Source: Berberis thunbergii | Taxonomy: Eukaryota; Streptophyta; Magnoliopsida; Ranunculales; Berberidaceae | Assembly (NCBI GenBank): GCA_003290165.1 | Contig: QNQO01010729.1 | Coordinates: 61,098 to 125,097, forward strand | Direction of reading: 5' to 3' | Length of the DNA stretch: 64,000 nucleotides | In this document: one piece after another, positions 24,083 to 35,581 of the stretch | Position numbering within the stretch: position 1 is the first letter of the stretch | Layout of the letters: each line of letters starts with the position of its first letter | The notes under the pieces: generated by a model | What the model was told of the DNA's origin: nothing | Database searches by the model: none | The model's input: the letters and a program-made list of their open reading frames with translations, nothing else | Made by a program: the position numbers and the translations under genes

Positions 24083-25735
24083 GCTATGGCAGCTGCGCTG
24101 CTCAACTACAGAACTAGAAGTAGTGAAGGGAAAAGCTACCATTAGGACTTATAATAAACTCGAATCTAATCCTATAGACAACTGCACTGCCCTGCCTGAC
24201 AATATCTCTTTTCTCTTTAACCGGATGGAAATAATATAGTATGATATAAGAAGTAGGTGCGGTCACTGTGCTCCCTGGGCTCTCTCTCTCAAGTCTTATC
24301 GCCCTTCGGGGGAGGGGGTCAAAAAAGTTCAATATGAGCTTGAGTCCTCGATCGACTTCATCTTCTTATCTGATTTTGAAGTGAACCCCCTTTTCCATCT
24401 CTCCCCGGTATGGTATGAGTGGACCTGCGATCTGTATTAGTAGTGGGTTGATGGGTCCAGGATGGATAACCTATCTTATGATAAAGTTCAAATCCCAAGG
24501 CTCACCATTCCCATTACCCAATTCTAGTTAGGAATCCGCATTATCAAAAATACGAGGTATGCAGATCTGTTTAGATGCTCGTTCGCTCATGATTCATGGA
24601 CCCGAATAAGAGTGGAAGTTCTGTTGCTCTTAGTCGAGATGATACAATCGATTTCCAGTCGGTCGTATTTTGAATAGTGACAAATGATGAGATTAAGCTG
24701 GGCTAGTTTTCGAGCACGGATGGTGTGCTCGTTGGTTCCCAAACATCAACTTTTATTAGCGCCTCCCCTTCAGACGTGCAATCGTGGTTCGACCTTTGAT
24801 ACCAGCTCATTGTCCCAAGGGTTGACCATAAAGACTTGAATCTAATGCCATCGTGGAGATACCATACAGCGCAGATCTTGCTTTCGACATTAAATTGTGG
24901 GAAGCCGCTGCATTGTAATTAATCAAATATAGGAACGCCTATACAGACTATTCCTATACGGGTTCCGTAAATCCCACTCTAGAAATTTTGATGTTGTCTC
25001 CATTGTCAAAGTTGAGTGTCTAGTCAGAGAAAACTAGTCTTCTGGTTCCCATCCGTGAACCAATCAAAGTAGTTCTCCTTCTAGATCCCCGATTCTAAGA
25101 GGGTCTCAACTCCATATAGATCTCGATCCTAGAATCCTCTAGCTTCCTACCCTTCACGTCTATAGGGCTAATGGACCAATCGCAAAACCACAATCTCTAT
25201 CTCAGGTTCGTATCAATTTTGAACAACCTGTCTTTAAACAGTTGCGTCAGCCTTGCTTACTTATCAAGGGTAAGCAGCAAGCCCAATGTACAATCGATAC
25301 CAACTTTTCTTAGACGCAGCTCTCCATAAATTTTGAGTCCAAAAGACGTTAGCCAATCTATCTCTATTCTAAGATTACATATAAGATAAAACCACCAGAG
25401 AATAGACTCCAGTTCCAGTAGTGGTAGTCGAGTACAAGTGTAAGAACAATAGAGACAAAAGCCATTTTCAGAAATAGATATCCAATCCAAGCGGATTGGC
25501 CGTTTCTTCTTTCCCTACGGTGAGTAAGTCTTGCTAAACCTGATTTTGGATTGATTAAAATATCCCAATTGAGACACTCTCCAAGTTCGTGTAAGGAGAA
25601 AGACATCTCTCATCTTGATTAACTCAATGAATGGGTTCCCTTTACCTTTAGTTCGACCGTAGAAGCAGGTAAATAGCCTAACATCTTGTCTTAACTAGCG
25701 AATTGTGTCCAGCACCGGCACGCCCCAAGTGAGAG

Positions 25736-25770
25736 GTCAAAGGTAGGCAAAGAAGACCGAGCAAGATCCG
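25736..25770 (+). repeat. 35-bp direct repeat, copy 2
   Basis: Same word as copy 1 with a single A-to-G difference. Pairs of this size are substrates for occasional recombination in plant mitochondrial genomes. Confidence 0.85.
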
Positions 25771-25984
25771 TCCAGTAGAAAGGGCTGGAGGGAAGAGCGC
25801 CAACTCCTCAGACAAGGTTGGAAACTGTTGTAATCGATGTTCTTCCCATTCCCTCTAGCTTGTGGGTTAGTCCCTCCATCCGTCGAAGGTAAAAAATCAA
25901 ATCTATATTGTAAGGGATGTAGAGCGAGGTGTCTCCCCTCACAGAGACCCGAGCGGGAGGGCTCACCTGCACTTGCCCTAACTT

Positions 25985-26180
25985 GCTTGGTTGGTAGAAC
26001 TATCTCTAGTGCCAGTCCTGCATTTCTGGGATTGGATAAAGTGGTAGCTTTGGGGTGGACTTTCAAGAATCCCGAACGGCCATCTTGTCAGGTTGGTAGA
26101 ACTATCTCTATCTCTCTTGGTGGGTAAGTCCACATTTCCATCCATCTTGCTTGTCGGTAAGTCCATCTCCCTCGTCAGCG
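25985..26180 (+). repeat. Local cluster of degenerate repeats
   Basis: GGTTGGTAGAACTATCTCT occurs at about 25988 and 26093, followed by related GGTGGGTAAGTCCA and GTCGGTAAGTCCATCTC. The spacing is irregular; it looks like local duplication. Confidence 0.5.
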
Positions 26181-28109
26181 AAGTGGCATTCACTATCTCT
26201 CTTTTTTGTCTTGGCCGAAGGAGAGGGGGATCCAGCTGGCCCAAACAGAGCACACCACACCAACTGTCACTCTCTATCTCGCTTGTTGAAAAAATAGATA
26301 TTGACTTTGACCAATAAGAAAGGAGCTTGTGGTGATAGTTCTAGTTCCTAATCTGGAAATAAATGCTTTTCTAGTGGAGGGAAAAGATAGCGAAAGTTCA
26401 GGGCTTCCCTAGATAGAAGCCTGAGCTACAGCTGTCATGTAACTCTCTGGTTGGTGGAACTCGATCCTTATCCTTCCCTCTTACTTTACGATAAATCAAT
26501 CCTTTCCTCTTTAGTTTGCACGGGTGAAATTGGTTCTTGATTGGGGAAGGCATAGGGGGGAAAGGGCACAACTTTGAGGAACAGGTGTGAGGAACAAGCG
26601 AAGAGCTTCCCCTACCATAAGCTCGAGCAATAAAGGAAGAGAGGAAAAACATGACAAGATAAAAACACAAGTTGAGGGACAAGCCAGAGTCGGAGGCAAG
26701 AGTGAGAGTGGGCGGTAGATAGAGGTGCAAGTCAAGCCTGCAAGATACGGCCAAAAAGCTTACGTGAGTGAGTCACCTTGCACTCACTTTGGCTGGGTTT
26801 TTCGTGAAGAAACTTTTTGCTCTTCCTGGTAGCAGGAACTCGGACAAGTAGGCAATTCGAGGGGGATCAAAATTGACTCCTTGCTTTCTGAAAGAGATGC
26901 GGAAAATAGAGGTTAAAGCCGAGACAGAGAGCCTAACCCTACGCCAAGATAGGAAGTAAGTTCCGAGTAAAGTTCCAGTTGTATGTGAGTGTGTTCTTTT
27001 CAGCTAGGTTGAATTCAATCTTTCCGGTTTGATTCATTTCTTTCGGGTGAGTTGCTTTAAGTTAGAAATCCATTTTCCATTACAGGAAGCATAGATAAAT
27101 TACTATTTTGGTTAGCAGTTAAAGCGCAGTTGACTTCTAGCAACAGGTGTTGTGTCTTGTGTCTTAGCTCACCGCAGGTGCCTATGTAAACCGAGACAGT
27201 CACTTTCGTTATTTTCGTTACGGTAGGCTAGGCTTAAGGTTTAGTTAAGCGGTTTAGGGATAGACTCTTTCCGTTCTGTCCTTTCTGAATAGCAGGCTAA
27301 AATCAATCTGTCTGTTACGGTCGATGGCACTTTGACTTATAGTTCAGTTCTGTTCTAGTTCTTGGGCGGTCCAGCTGCAAGTTCATGGAAAGGAACCAAG
27401 AGAAAGATAGAGCGACGTTTCAAGCTTAGTACTCTAGCAGTTTTGGTCAAATTGCATTCGCTCTTTCATTGTTCATGGCTTTGACCTTTACCCTTTTTGT
27501 ATTAGCGGTGAAAGGCGCTGTTGTTAGATCACCGAAGGTGCCGGTGGAGCACTCGGGTAAGAAAATTTTTCCTTTTCTGGTTTTGTTTAAGCGACTTATG
27601 GCAATCAACCTCCTTTTCTTTTGGAAAGTGCAAGCGAAAGTGGATAAATCCTATCTCTCGTGTTGCAGAGCCAACCAGATTTGAGCGAACCATCCTTGAT
27701 TAAAAAAGAGATCTAAGGTGTCGGGAGGTCGTCCAACCCTAAGCTTCAAAGAAGAAGCGATCAGCAGGCAAAAATAATAAAGTGGGTGGCTCAGAAATGA
27801 AACGGAGATAGGACCCCGGGACTGGCAAGGGAGCGGATGTCGATGGAGCAGGTGAGAAGGAAGATGGAGAGTTATATGGAAGAGTCTAAATGAATGTGAC
27901 ATTGTGAGAGACAAAGGATCTCCAATTGATGGGATCATAACAACGATATCCTTTTTGAGCATGAGGATATATCCGAGAAAGATGCACGTAGAAGCACGAG
28001 GTCATAGCAACTCACGAGAGACGATGGGAAAACATTTCTAGCCAAAAGCATGTGTGAGCAGGAGCTCGGTGAAAAGGTGAAGAGCTAAATGGGGGAGATA
28101 TCACCCCCT

Positions 28110-30375
28110 AAAGCAGAGGAAGGCTGCCAATTATCGGCCCAAAATTTTATGTATAGGTAAATGCCTCTCGAACAGAAGAGAAGTGCGCGCATAGTTTCAC
28201 CGAGGTGGCGATTTTTGCTACAGGTTATCAGACGTTTTGGGTTTGCTGAAAATGGGATTTCCCTAATATTTAATTGTGTGTCCGGTTGCCACTTCTCAGT
28301 CTTGTTTGTTCCAAGGGTGCTTCAAGGTTTTTTTCCTTCATCAAGATGAGTGAGGCAAGGATATCCTCTATCTCCGTTCCTTTTCATTATGGCATCGGAA
28401 GTTTTAAGTAGAGGCTTGATAAAATGTTTTGAGGAAAAAGAGATCGCTTACTTTTCTACCCCAAGGACTTGCATTCCGATATCTCATCTCTTATACGCAG
28501 ACGATACGCTGATTTTTATGAATGGGAAGAAAAAATCAATTGTTGACTACAAAAATTGTATCACGAGGTACTGTTTATGCTCAGGTCAAAGAGTTAATGT
28601 TCAAAAAAGCTCGTTCTATATAAGCAAGAAGACTTCCTCGGCTACTATTGCTTCTATTCACTATACTACGAGGCTCTCTAAGAAATTGTGTCCATTTAAA
28701 TACCTGGGAGCCCCCATTTCTGAGGGAGGGGGCCCATTTTTTATTTTGAAGATTTGTTGAAGAAAGTCAAAAATAAAGTTGCGGGCTGGAAAAACTCGTT
28801 ACTGTCTCATGGAGCTCATCTCATCCTTATGAAACACACGCTAGCATCCATGCCAATATATTTCCTTTCTTCAGTTTATGTGCATGAGCGAGTCTTGCAT
28901 CAACTAAATACCATAATGACAAACTTCTTTTGAGGCGAGGCGGAAGGAAAAGTTAAGCGCAAATGGGTGTCCTGGGACTCTCTTTGCTTGCCGTTGGAGG
29001 AAGGGGGCTTGGTTTAAGAAATCTGACTTTGATGTCTTATTGCTTTAGATTCAAATCGCTATGGAGAGTCTTAAGCTCAGACTTGCTTTGGGCATGTTTC
29101 ATGAGACATAAATATCTAAATGAGAATACTCCATTAGCACTCAAACTTTGAGTACAGGAACTTCTATGTTTTGGAAGGAGTGTTTTAGGTGGAAGGAGAC
29201 ATTGTTAGATAACTCCTCTTGGGAGATTGGCCATGGAAAGTTAAGCCTTATTTATGAGAACTGGAGTGGTCTGGGTAGAATTTAAGAGATAATAGATAAC
29301 ACATTACCTTTCGCCAATCTCACAGTTAAAGAAGGGTTGGATTGTCACCTCAATTTTCCTGTTTTTTCGGAGCAGTTACTGTTGGATCTTAGATCTCTTT
29401 TGACTCTGAAGCTAAACATAGTGGAGGAAGAGAAGGAGAAAAGATATTGGATTCACACAACTAACGGAGATTTCACAGTGGCATCAGCGTATGAGTTTCT
29501 CAAGCCCAAACGTCAGGTCTCGGCTATATTGCAGCGTGTATGGAGCAACTTCATTCCTACCAAAATGTCCATTTTCAGCTGGCGAAATCTCCATGAAATC
29601 GTTCCAGCTGATATGGTAATCCGAAGACTTGGTATTCCCATTACATCCAAATGTGTGTGTTACGTCCATAACTCTGAATGTGAAGAGCTTAATCACTTGT
29701 TTCTTTTAGGTGAGTTAGCGCAAAGCGTTTGAAATAATTTCTCATTCATTTTCAAAATTGAATTGAGCAGAGTAGTAAGCTAAGCTATAAAGCCATGCTA
29801 AAAAGATGGTTGAAATTAGATTGGAAAAATTATCAAACGGGAATGGTTTTCACCATTATTGGGTGCTGGTGGGAGGTTTGTCTTCGATCAAATACAACCC
29901 GCCATTCCCAGTTCTTCGGATTAAGCCTCCATCAAGGTGGATTGCATTAAATGTTGACGGTTCTTCAAAGGAGAATTTGGTTGGCTTCAGGTGGAGGCAT
30001 TCTTAGAGGAGTTTGCATAGCTGCTTTCCAATCCTTCTTTGGTTTAGGCACAAACAATGTTGCAGAAACCAGAAGTCTCTTAGTTGGATTGCATCTTTGT
30101 GTGGACCTTGGATTCCGAAATATAGTGATTCAATCCGACTCTTTGCTGGCCTGTAAATGGTTTGTTAGAGAGTTTAGTATTCCTTGGTTTTTGAAAGCAT
30201 GGTGGTGCGGAATTTGGGATGTAGCAAAAGGTTTAAATCTTACGGTGTCTCACATCTAACGGGAGGCTATTTCCATAGCTGATTTATTAGCCTCTAAAGC
30301 TTCAACTTCCCAAGTTTGTAAGGTGTTTGGTTCTGTTCAGCCTAGTTTCATTCGAGCCAAGGTTTGGTCATAAAT
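28110..30375 (+). pseudogene. L1-type LINE, 3' half: reverse transcriptase, zf-RVT and RNase H
   Basis: Open frames in series read as one plant LINE ORF2. RT palm: RQGYPLSPFLFIMASEVLS (about 28353) and YADDTLIFM with the catalytic YADD at about 28493-28504. Thumb-like region: KNKVAGWKNSLLSHGAHLIL (about 28770). zf-RVT-like region: WIHTTNGDFTVASAYEFL and WSNFIPTKMSIFSWR (29440-29580). RNase H of the RVT_3 type: WIALNVDGSS, NNVAETRSLLVGLHL and IVIQSDSLL give the Asp, Glu and Asp expected for the active site (29938-30250), but two frames are needed. The 5' part, with most of the fingers and the endonuclease, is absent; in-frame stops and frameshifts at about 28760, 28934, 29148, 29730 and 29990 show decay. 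Confidence 0.88.
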
Positions 30376-30689
30376 CCAAGAAATTTCGTATGTTAGAGGT
30401 AAAAAAAGTACTAGGCTCTAAGTTTGAGTGGAGTTGTATGAAGTGATTTGTTGGGGTCAGGCCATAAGTCCCCCCGTTTTGTTTTTTAAGTATAGTAAGA
30501 AAAGGTCTGGGGCACCCCCTCCCTCCGGAGAGGCCGTTGGAGTAGCCATAGATGGCTAGCAACGAGGAGTTTAGGGCTCAAGGGACAAATCGCCTCAGAG
30601 CATAGAAGGGAGATCTGTATTTTTCGCCCACCCAAACCACAATACCTACACCATCAATTTGCTAATTAGTTAGCAGCAGTTGATTGGTT
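30376..30689. other. Spacer between LINE remnant and plastid block
   Basis: No gene seen; possibly LINE 3' UTR passing into AT-rich sequence at the plastid junction. Confidence 0.4.
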
Positions 30690-30789
30690 TATGGTTTCTT
30701 TTATATTATATATATTATTATATGTAATATATATTTTTAAAACAATTTGTTCCCTTTTCTTTTTTCTTGAAGGGAGGGTACACGCGTTT

Positions 30790-30987
30790 TTATTTCTTAA
30801 TCTCCCTATGAATCGTATGTTTGTAACAATAGGGACAAAATTTTCTCAATTCCAGTCGACTTGGCGTATTGTGTTGATTGTTTTGGGTAATCTATCTGGA
30901 AATGCTCGGTGATTCCTTATTAATATCCTTTCGACAACTATTACATATCAAAATAACTCTTATTCTGACATTTTTACCCTTGCCCAC
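30790..30987 (-). pseudogene. rpl33: Plastid rpl33, pseudogene
   Basis: Plastid ribosomal protein L33, normally 66 codons. The 3' part reads [17 protein letters not shown] and REIKK then stop at 30790, the family C-terminus with its paired cysteines. Upstream, the frame is interrupted by a stop in SISR-stop-ITQ, and a frame change occurs near the CxxC region. The start codon position reads GTG instead of ATG. Confidence 0.85.
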
Positions 30988-31417
30988 GAACCTCCTTTTC
31001 ATTTAGGATTCTCTAAATTATTTTCTTTCATTTTCGCTCCGAAACGCAAAAGAAAAAGTTGCTAACCCGAAATCTAATTATGAAAGATTTTGTTGCAATC
31101 AATAGATAAGAAAAAGTAATACAATGATTTCTAACTAAAAATTATTTTTAATGTAGGTACAGTAATAGTATTTCATTTAAGTATCTTGTATAATTTTTTG
31201 CCCTCGACTTCATTTCCATTTCCGTTCTTCCTCTATTATTCTATTATATTAATATATATTGAATTCAAGCCTGAACAAAAATTTTGATGCAGTTGAACCC
31301 ACTTTTTTTTCCCTTTCTTTAATCCTAAAAAAATTACAAAGAGCAAAACAAAAAAAGGGAGAGGGATTCGTCAGAGATAATTTAGTGTATCTCTAATCTT
31401 CTTAAGCCCTTCCCATG

Positions 31418-31558
31418 TCAATAACTAGAATGAAAAAATGGGAATGTCAGCGTATCCGGGAATAAATGATTGATCTCTATCAATAAACCTGCTAAAGACC
31501 CGAACAATAGAGTACTTAGCACAGGTGCCATAGAAAGATATGTTTTTATATCTCGCAT
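31418..31558 (-). pseudogene. psaJ: Plastid psaJ, near-complete with altered C-terminus
   Basis: PsaJ is a small membrane subunit of photosystem I, about 44 residues. The frame from ATG at 31558 reads [20 protein letters not shown] then [19 protein letters not shown], matching the family along its length. One base is missing from the T run near the end, so the last residues change and translation runs to the stop at 31418. In a mitochondrial or nuclear setting it would not be expressed as a plastid gene. Confidence 0.88.
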
Positions 31559-31923
31559 TGAAAATCCTCCTTTTTTGTAATAAATATATGATCATATGCA
31601 TATGTAGTTAAGGATCACTTGTATTTGTACGCGAAATTATTAACTAAAATGGATATATAAAACTACCAAGTAGATGATATTTTCCTTTCCTTACAACAGA
31701 GAAAATGACGTTTCCCTCTTTCGGAGCATTGCCGATAAAGATTTATTTATATGTTGGGTTTACTATAAAAAATATAAAAATATTGATTTTATGTTATATA
31801 AGCCATGAGACCAAAACAAAAGGAATAAATGGCAAGAGAATTCGTATATCCATGTAGGAAATAATGATGTGGAAAACAAGACAGGGATTCTCTACAATGA
31901 CACTGTAGAACAATTGAAATGAA

Positions 31924-31996
31924 AGGGATGTAGCGCAGCTTGGTAGCGCATTTTTTTGAGAAAAAAATGTCACTGGTTCAAATCATGTCATCCCTA
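31924..31996 (+). pseudogene. trnP: Plastid trnP(TGG), degenerate
   Basis: Acceptor, D and T arms are those of plastid tRNA-Pro (AGGGATGTAGCGCAGCTTGG at the start, CATCCCT at the end), but the anticodon arm has become a T/A run (GCATTTTTTTGAGAAAAAAA) and no longer presents TGG. Confidence 0.85.
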
Positions 31997-32032
31997 CCTA
32001 TTATTTATCCTATGAGCATTAACGAAGGAGAA

Positions 32033-32105
32033 ATAGCAATAGTTCAGTTCGGTAGAACGCGGGTCTCCAAAACCCGATGTCGTAGGTTCAAATCCTACAG
32101 AGCGT
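32033..32105 (+). pseudogene. trnW: Plastid trnW(CCA), damaged 5' acceptor strand
   Basis: The D, anticodon (GGGTCTCCAAAACCC) and T arms and the 3' strand AGAGCG of plastid tRNA-Trp are present. The 5' acceptor strand is replaced by AATAGCAAT, so it cannot pair with the 3' strand. Plastid-derived trnW is often functional in plant mitochondria, but this copy should not be. Confidence 0.8.
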
Positions 32106-32229
32106 GATTTCATTCTTCTTAGGTCGAATTACAACGAAATAAGTTTATGGACTTGAAAAGCAATCTGAATTTTACCTTCTCCTTATCTAAAATCCGAAGG
32201 AGGTCAACAAAAAAAAAGATGTTACTTAA

Positions 32230-32343
32230 TCAAAGTTCCAACTGATCCCCACACCGGTATTGTAAATATGCAGTTACGAATAATCCAGCAAAAGTAATAG
32301 GAATTAGACCTAACACGATTCAAAATAGTAAAACTTCAATCAT
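32230..32343 (-). pseudogene. petG: Plastid petG with in-frame stop
   Basis: PetG is a 37-residue single-pass subunit of the cytochrome b6f complex. The ATG at 32343 and the stop at 32230 frame exactly 37 codons: MIEVLLF, stop, IVLGLIPITFAGLFVTAYLQ, then YRCGDQLEL. Codon 8, glycine in the family, is TGA here, which is a single-base change. Otherwise the gene is full length. Confidence 0.9.
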
Positions 32344-32521
32344 TTCAACTTTTTGAAAGATACAAAAATATAGGTAATATCTATCCCTAAATATTAATCC
32401 GAATCGCCCATGAATCTCAATGACCAAAAATTGACAATTGACGCGGGAAGGAACCATAGAATACAATACCCGAAATCTCACATAAACATTTTTTTTGTTT
32501 GAATTGTTCAAAAATTGAATT

Positions 32522-32620
32522 TCAAATAAGTCGTATCTTGCTCAGACCATAAAAAAAGAGCTGGGGTTATAAAGCTGCCGGTAGAAAACCGAAATAACTA
32601 GTTCTAGTTATAGTAGGCAT
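32522..32620 (-). pseudogene. petL: Plastid petL, rearranged
   Basis: PetL is a small cytochrome b6f subunit of about 31 residues. From ATG at 32620 the frame reads MPTIT, a short duplicated segment, SYFGFLPAAL and then TAA. The downstream part still resembles the family at base level (CCAGCTCT, GGTCTGAGCAAGATACGACT) in another frame to about 32522. One small insertion and one deletion break it. Confidence 0.82.
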
Positions 32621-32660
32621 AAAGGAGCTAAATGAAATACGTTCTTTTTATACATTTTAC

Positions 32661-32880
32661 ATTACATATATATTATTGAGTTTCCATTTTTTAAAGATAT
32701 GAGGATAATAAAAAAAGTGCAAATGGAAAGTTTTTGATTCATCAGTAATTCTCATTATAAACGACATTAACAAAGATAGAGTGATAAAGATAGAAAAAAA
32801 ATGATATGGAGAAGAGAAAGTAAAGAGCTATCGAGTGTTTCTTTGAAGAGGAGGAACCTTACTTTTTAAAGAGGAAGAAC
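32661..32880. other. AT-rich junction between plastid block and LINE
   Basis: AT-rich, no gene; it probably includes plastid petL upstream spacer and the LINE 5' end. Confidence 0.35.
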
Positions 32881-33735
32881 ATGAAGATGAGAAGGAAAAC
32901 AAAAAAAAAACAAGAAAAGGTTTCTCATGGAGAAGCAATAGAACTTCAAAGAAGCCCTCACTCAGAAAAACACCGACTTGAACCAGTCATGGGCAGATTT
33001 GGTGGAAATAGAGGAGGCTACTGCTATAGAGAGCCAACAAATGAAGTGTTGGATGATAATAGCTTGGAGAAACAGAAGGAAAAAAATAGGAAGACCAAAG
33101 GGCCAAAGACGTGCGAAGTCTTTATAGAAGAAGACAAGATCGTCGAGGCAGCGGAGGAGTGGAAGTTCAGCCTCATAAGAACCATTTTTGGCCTGGAAGT
33201 AAGCTTTGGTCTTATGTGGAAAATTGTTAAATCCATCTTTAGGATAGGAGGAAAAGTACATGTCATTGATGTGGGAGCGGGGTATTTCATTTTAAAGTTT
33301 TACAACGAAGAGGATATAACCAAAGTACGCGAAGGGGGGCCCCGGTTCATCAAGGAGCATTTTTCTAGTGCTTGGACAATGGCACCTCGGCTTTGACCCA
33401 TTTGAAGTCAAGCTTTATAGAGCTCTCATATGGGTGAACATTCCTTGGCTCCCAATGGAGTTTGGGCATCTAAGAATCTTCAAAAGAGCAACAGCTGAAC
33501 TTGGGAGGCCTATTCAGGTTGATGAAATTACTGCGAAGAAGTCAAGAGCCAGATTTGCCCGTTTGTGCATTGAGATGAATCTGCAGGTTTGGAACCCACC
33601 AAAGATCACTCTAACTAAAAGTTCTTAATCCAAACCCTTCAAATGCATCTATGAAGGTATTAGTAATCTATGTCTCAGATGAGGTAGAGTGGGACACCTC
33701 AAGGAAGACTGTCCCAAAAAGAAAGACGGAGTAAA
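32881..33735 (+). pseudogene. LINE ORF1: DUF4283 protein with CCHC knuckle
   Basis: Plant L1-type LINEs encode an RNA-binding ORF1 with a DUF4283 domain and a zinc knuckle. Frame 1 (32881-33396) reads EEWKFSLIRTIFG, then VHVIDVGAGYFILKFYNEED and GGPRFIKEHFSSAWTMAP. After a frame change at about 33390 comes ALIWVNIPWLPMEFGHLRIF and ARFARLCIEMNLQ. The knuckle at about 33672-33716 reads CLR, stop, GRVGHLKEDC: the second zinc cysteine codon is TGA. The basic N-terminal part is rich in Lys and Glu. It is dead by frameshift and nonsense. Confidence 0.85.
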
Positions 33736-34679
33736 GGTATCTCAATCAGAGAAAACAATGACAGCGCCTGGCCAGAGCAACAGAAAGTAGAAGACAAATA
33801 CAAAGGTAAAGGAAAACTTTCATTTTAGTAGAGGAAGATGATAGTGAGGATGAAAGCCCATGGATCCCAGTCCCAACAAGAAAAAAACAAATTTTTTGAA
33901 TGGGGACAGGGATGATGGAGCTTTGACATCCAAAAATGGTGGTAGCCAGAAGGTGCACAATAGGGGAATCAACCGGCGGGAACCCCTGGCGATCCTAGAT
34001 GGCAAGGGAAAGATGCAAAATTCTCATTTTTTTCTGACCAAAGTAAATCGAAGGAGACTAATTGTGGGCCCAAGACAACCATTAACAGGAAACCCCACCC
34101 CAACTCAGCCAACCTAAAATGAATCAACTCGCAGAGAATCACAAGCGAGAATCCTCGGGGCCAGACTGCAATCCTATTGCCCAGGATGGAGGAAGCAAGG
34201 TGGATCTCAAGAAAGGATAAATAGATAATGGTAGTGGAGAAGGAGCGGTATCTATGTAGATCTCTCATCCGAAAGAGGAGAAAGAGTGTGTGGACCACCA
34301 AGGATAAAACTCCCCTAGAATGGAAATAACAGAGCTCGCGAGCAGCAAGTCGAGTCCAACAATTAACATTGCCTTTTCATCCTCAACAGATAATGAGAAA
34401 GCCAATTCGGACTTCCTATGGGGTTTAGATTTGAGAACGACAGGGCAGATGGAGTTCCAAGCTACAGACCAGCTGATTGGGACCACGACTCACCCCAAAT
34501 TCGTAGAAGCATCGAGCTTCAAAAATCTATGAGCAACGCCACAAAGGAGAGAGCCCGTGCAAAGAAACCTCTAAACAAGGAACCAGAAGGGAAAGTGGGA
34601 AAAAATGAAAAGCTTGGCCTTATGTTGTAAAAGGGGAATGGCCAAAACAAAAAAATAGTTCAAAATTAAGAGAAGATAA
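33736..34679 (+). other. LINE interior between ORF1 and the endonuclease
   Basis: Lys-, Ser- and Pro-rich broken frames typical of the variable C-terminal part of plant LINE ORF1; no domain was recognised. Confidence 0.5.
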
Positions 34680-35505
34680 TGGCATGGAATGTTAGGGGTG
34701 CAGGGCGCCAAAAAAAGTTGTGAGACACACAAAAGAGCTGATTCGGAGAGAAAAGCAAGACATCCTCATTATAGTGGAAACACGAATCAATAAAAAAAAG
34801 AGCTTAGTGGGTCTTGAAAAAACTAAAATTCTATAATCATGAATGCGTTGAACCATTGTATAGGGCTGGCGGTATGTGGATGCTATGAAATAGTACCAAC
34901 TGTGCAACTAACATTTTGTTCTCAACAGAGCATCTAATTCATTCCTGGATGGGGGACAAGGTAAAAAAAAAGAATGGCGGATCATGACAGTGTACGCGAG
35001 CCCTAACCCTCAAAGGAGAGAATGAATATGGAACCAGTTTAAGGAGATTTCCTTGGAGTATCAGGGTCCATGGAAGCTCTTAGGCGATTTCAATACCGGG
35101 GCCAGAAGATAAAAAAGGTGGAGCATCTTCCGCTCATCCTAGTCCTATTCCTTCAGAGATTGCATCAACACTTGCGGCCTGATCGACCTCCATTTCTTAG
35201 GTACCCCATACACCTGGAATAATAGTAGAACATGTCTTGCTTCTATTTTCGAGAGATGAGATATAGCTCAGGCTAATCCGGAATGGTGTAGTCTCTACCC
35301 TGAGGCTAGACTATTTAACCTCCCCAATATGAGCTCAGACCGCCACCTGATCTCTCTTATAACCCAACCTAACTGAACTTCTTGGCCTAAACCGTTTAGG
35401 TTCGAAGTCATGTGGCATTCGTTAGAACCCAGATATAATCAATGTTGTCAAGAGAGCTTGGAACACTTCTGTTACTGGTTCGAAGGAGCCAGAAAATGGC
35501 TGCGC
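34680..35505 (+). pseudogene. LINE ORF2 endonuclease domain, truncated
   Basis: An apurinic/apyrimidinic-type endonuclease opens plant LINE ORF2. Seen here: MAWNVRGAG at 34681, VETRINKKKSL at about 34778, PWKLLGDFNT at about 35070, DLHFLGTPYTWNNS at about 35187 and SSDRHLISLI at about 35333, which are the usual motifs including the GDFN and SDH signatures. Stops and frame changes separate them. LINE similarity fades at about 35500, before any reverse transcriptase, where the sequence changes to a word shared with dispersed mitochondrial-like repeats. Confidence 0.85.
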
Positions 35506-35547
35506 GTTAGCGCAACGACTTTTGCGCAAGCTTGTTCATTAGAGCAA

Positions 35548-35581
35548 GGCTTTCGCGGTAGTACGTTCATCCGTTGCTTGT
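35548..35581 (-). repeat. Short dispersed repeat B, copy 2 (inverted)
   Basis: The reverse complement reads ACAAGCAACGGATGAACGTA then CTACCGCGAAAGCC, related to 16114-16147 and 47834-47867. Confidence 0.7.

Larger units (their letters stand above)
23311..28100. other. Mitochondrial-like spacer with short repeats
   Basis: No recognised gene. It contains a 35-bp direct repeat pair (24048-24082 and 25736-25770) and a cluster of related words (GGTTGGTAGAACTATCTCT) at about 25985-26170 and 26450. Short ORFs such as 25364-25606 minus and 27469-27684 plus (hydrophobic N-terminus) are unassigned. Confidence 0.45.
30690..32660 (-). other. Plastid-derived block rpl33-psaJ-trnP-trnW-petG-petL
   Basis: Six adjacent plastid loci lie in standard angiosperm plastid order and relative orientation: petL, petG and then psaJ, rpl33 on the minus strand, with trnW and trnP between them on the plus strand. 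Spacers are AT-rich as in plastid DNA. Every member carries at least one change, so the transfer is old. The edges are approximate; rps18 and psbE, the next plastid neighbours, were not recognised. Confidence 0.85.

Noticed and set aside
32320..32511. 63-codon minus-strand ORF ending VEMIEVLLF
   Set aside because: It is read-through into the start of the petG pseudogene up to its in-frame stop, not a separate gene.
32962..33290. Minus-strand frames of 88-99 codons
   Set aside because: Shadows of the plus-strand LINE ORF1, which has recognisable DUF4283 sequence.
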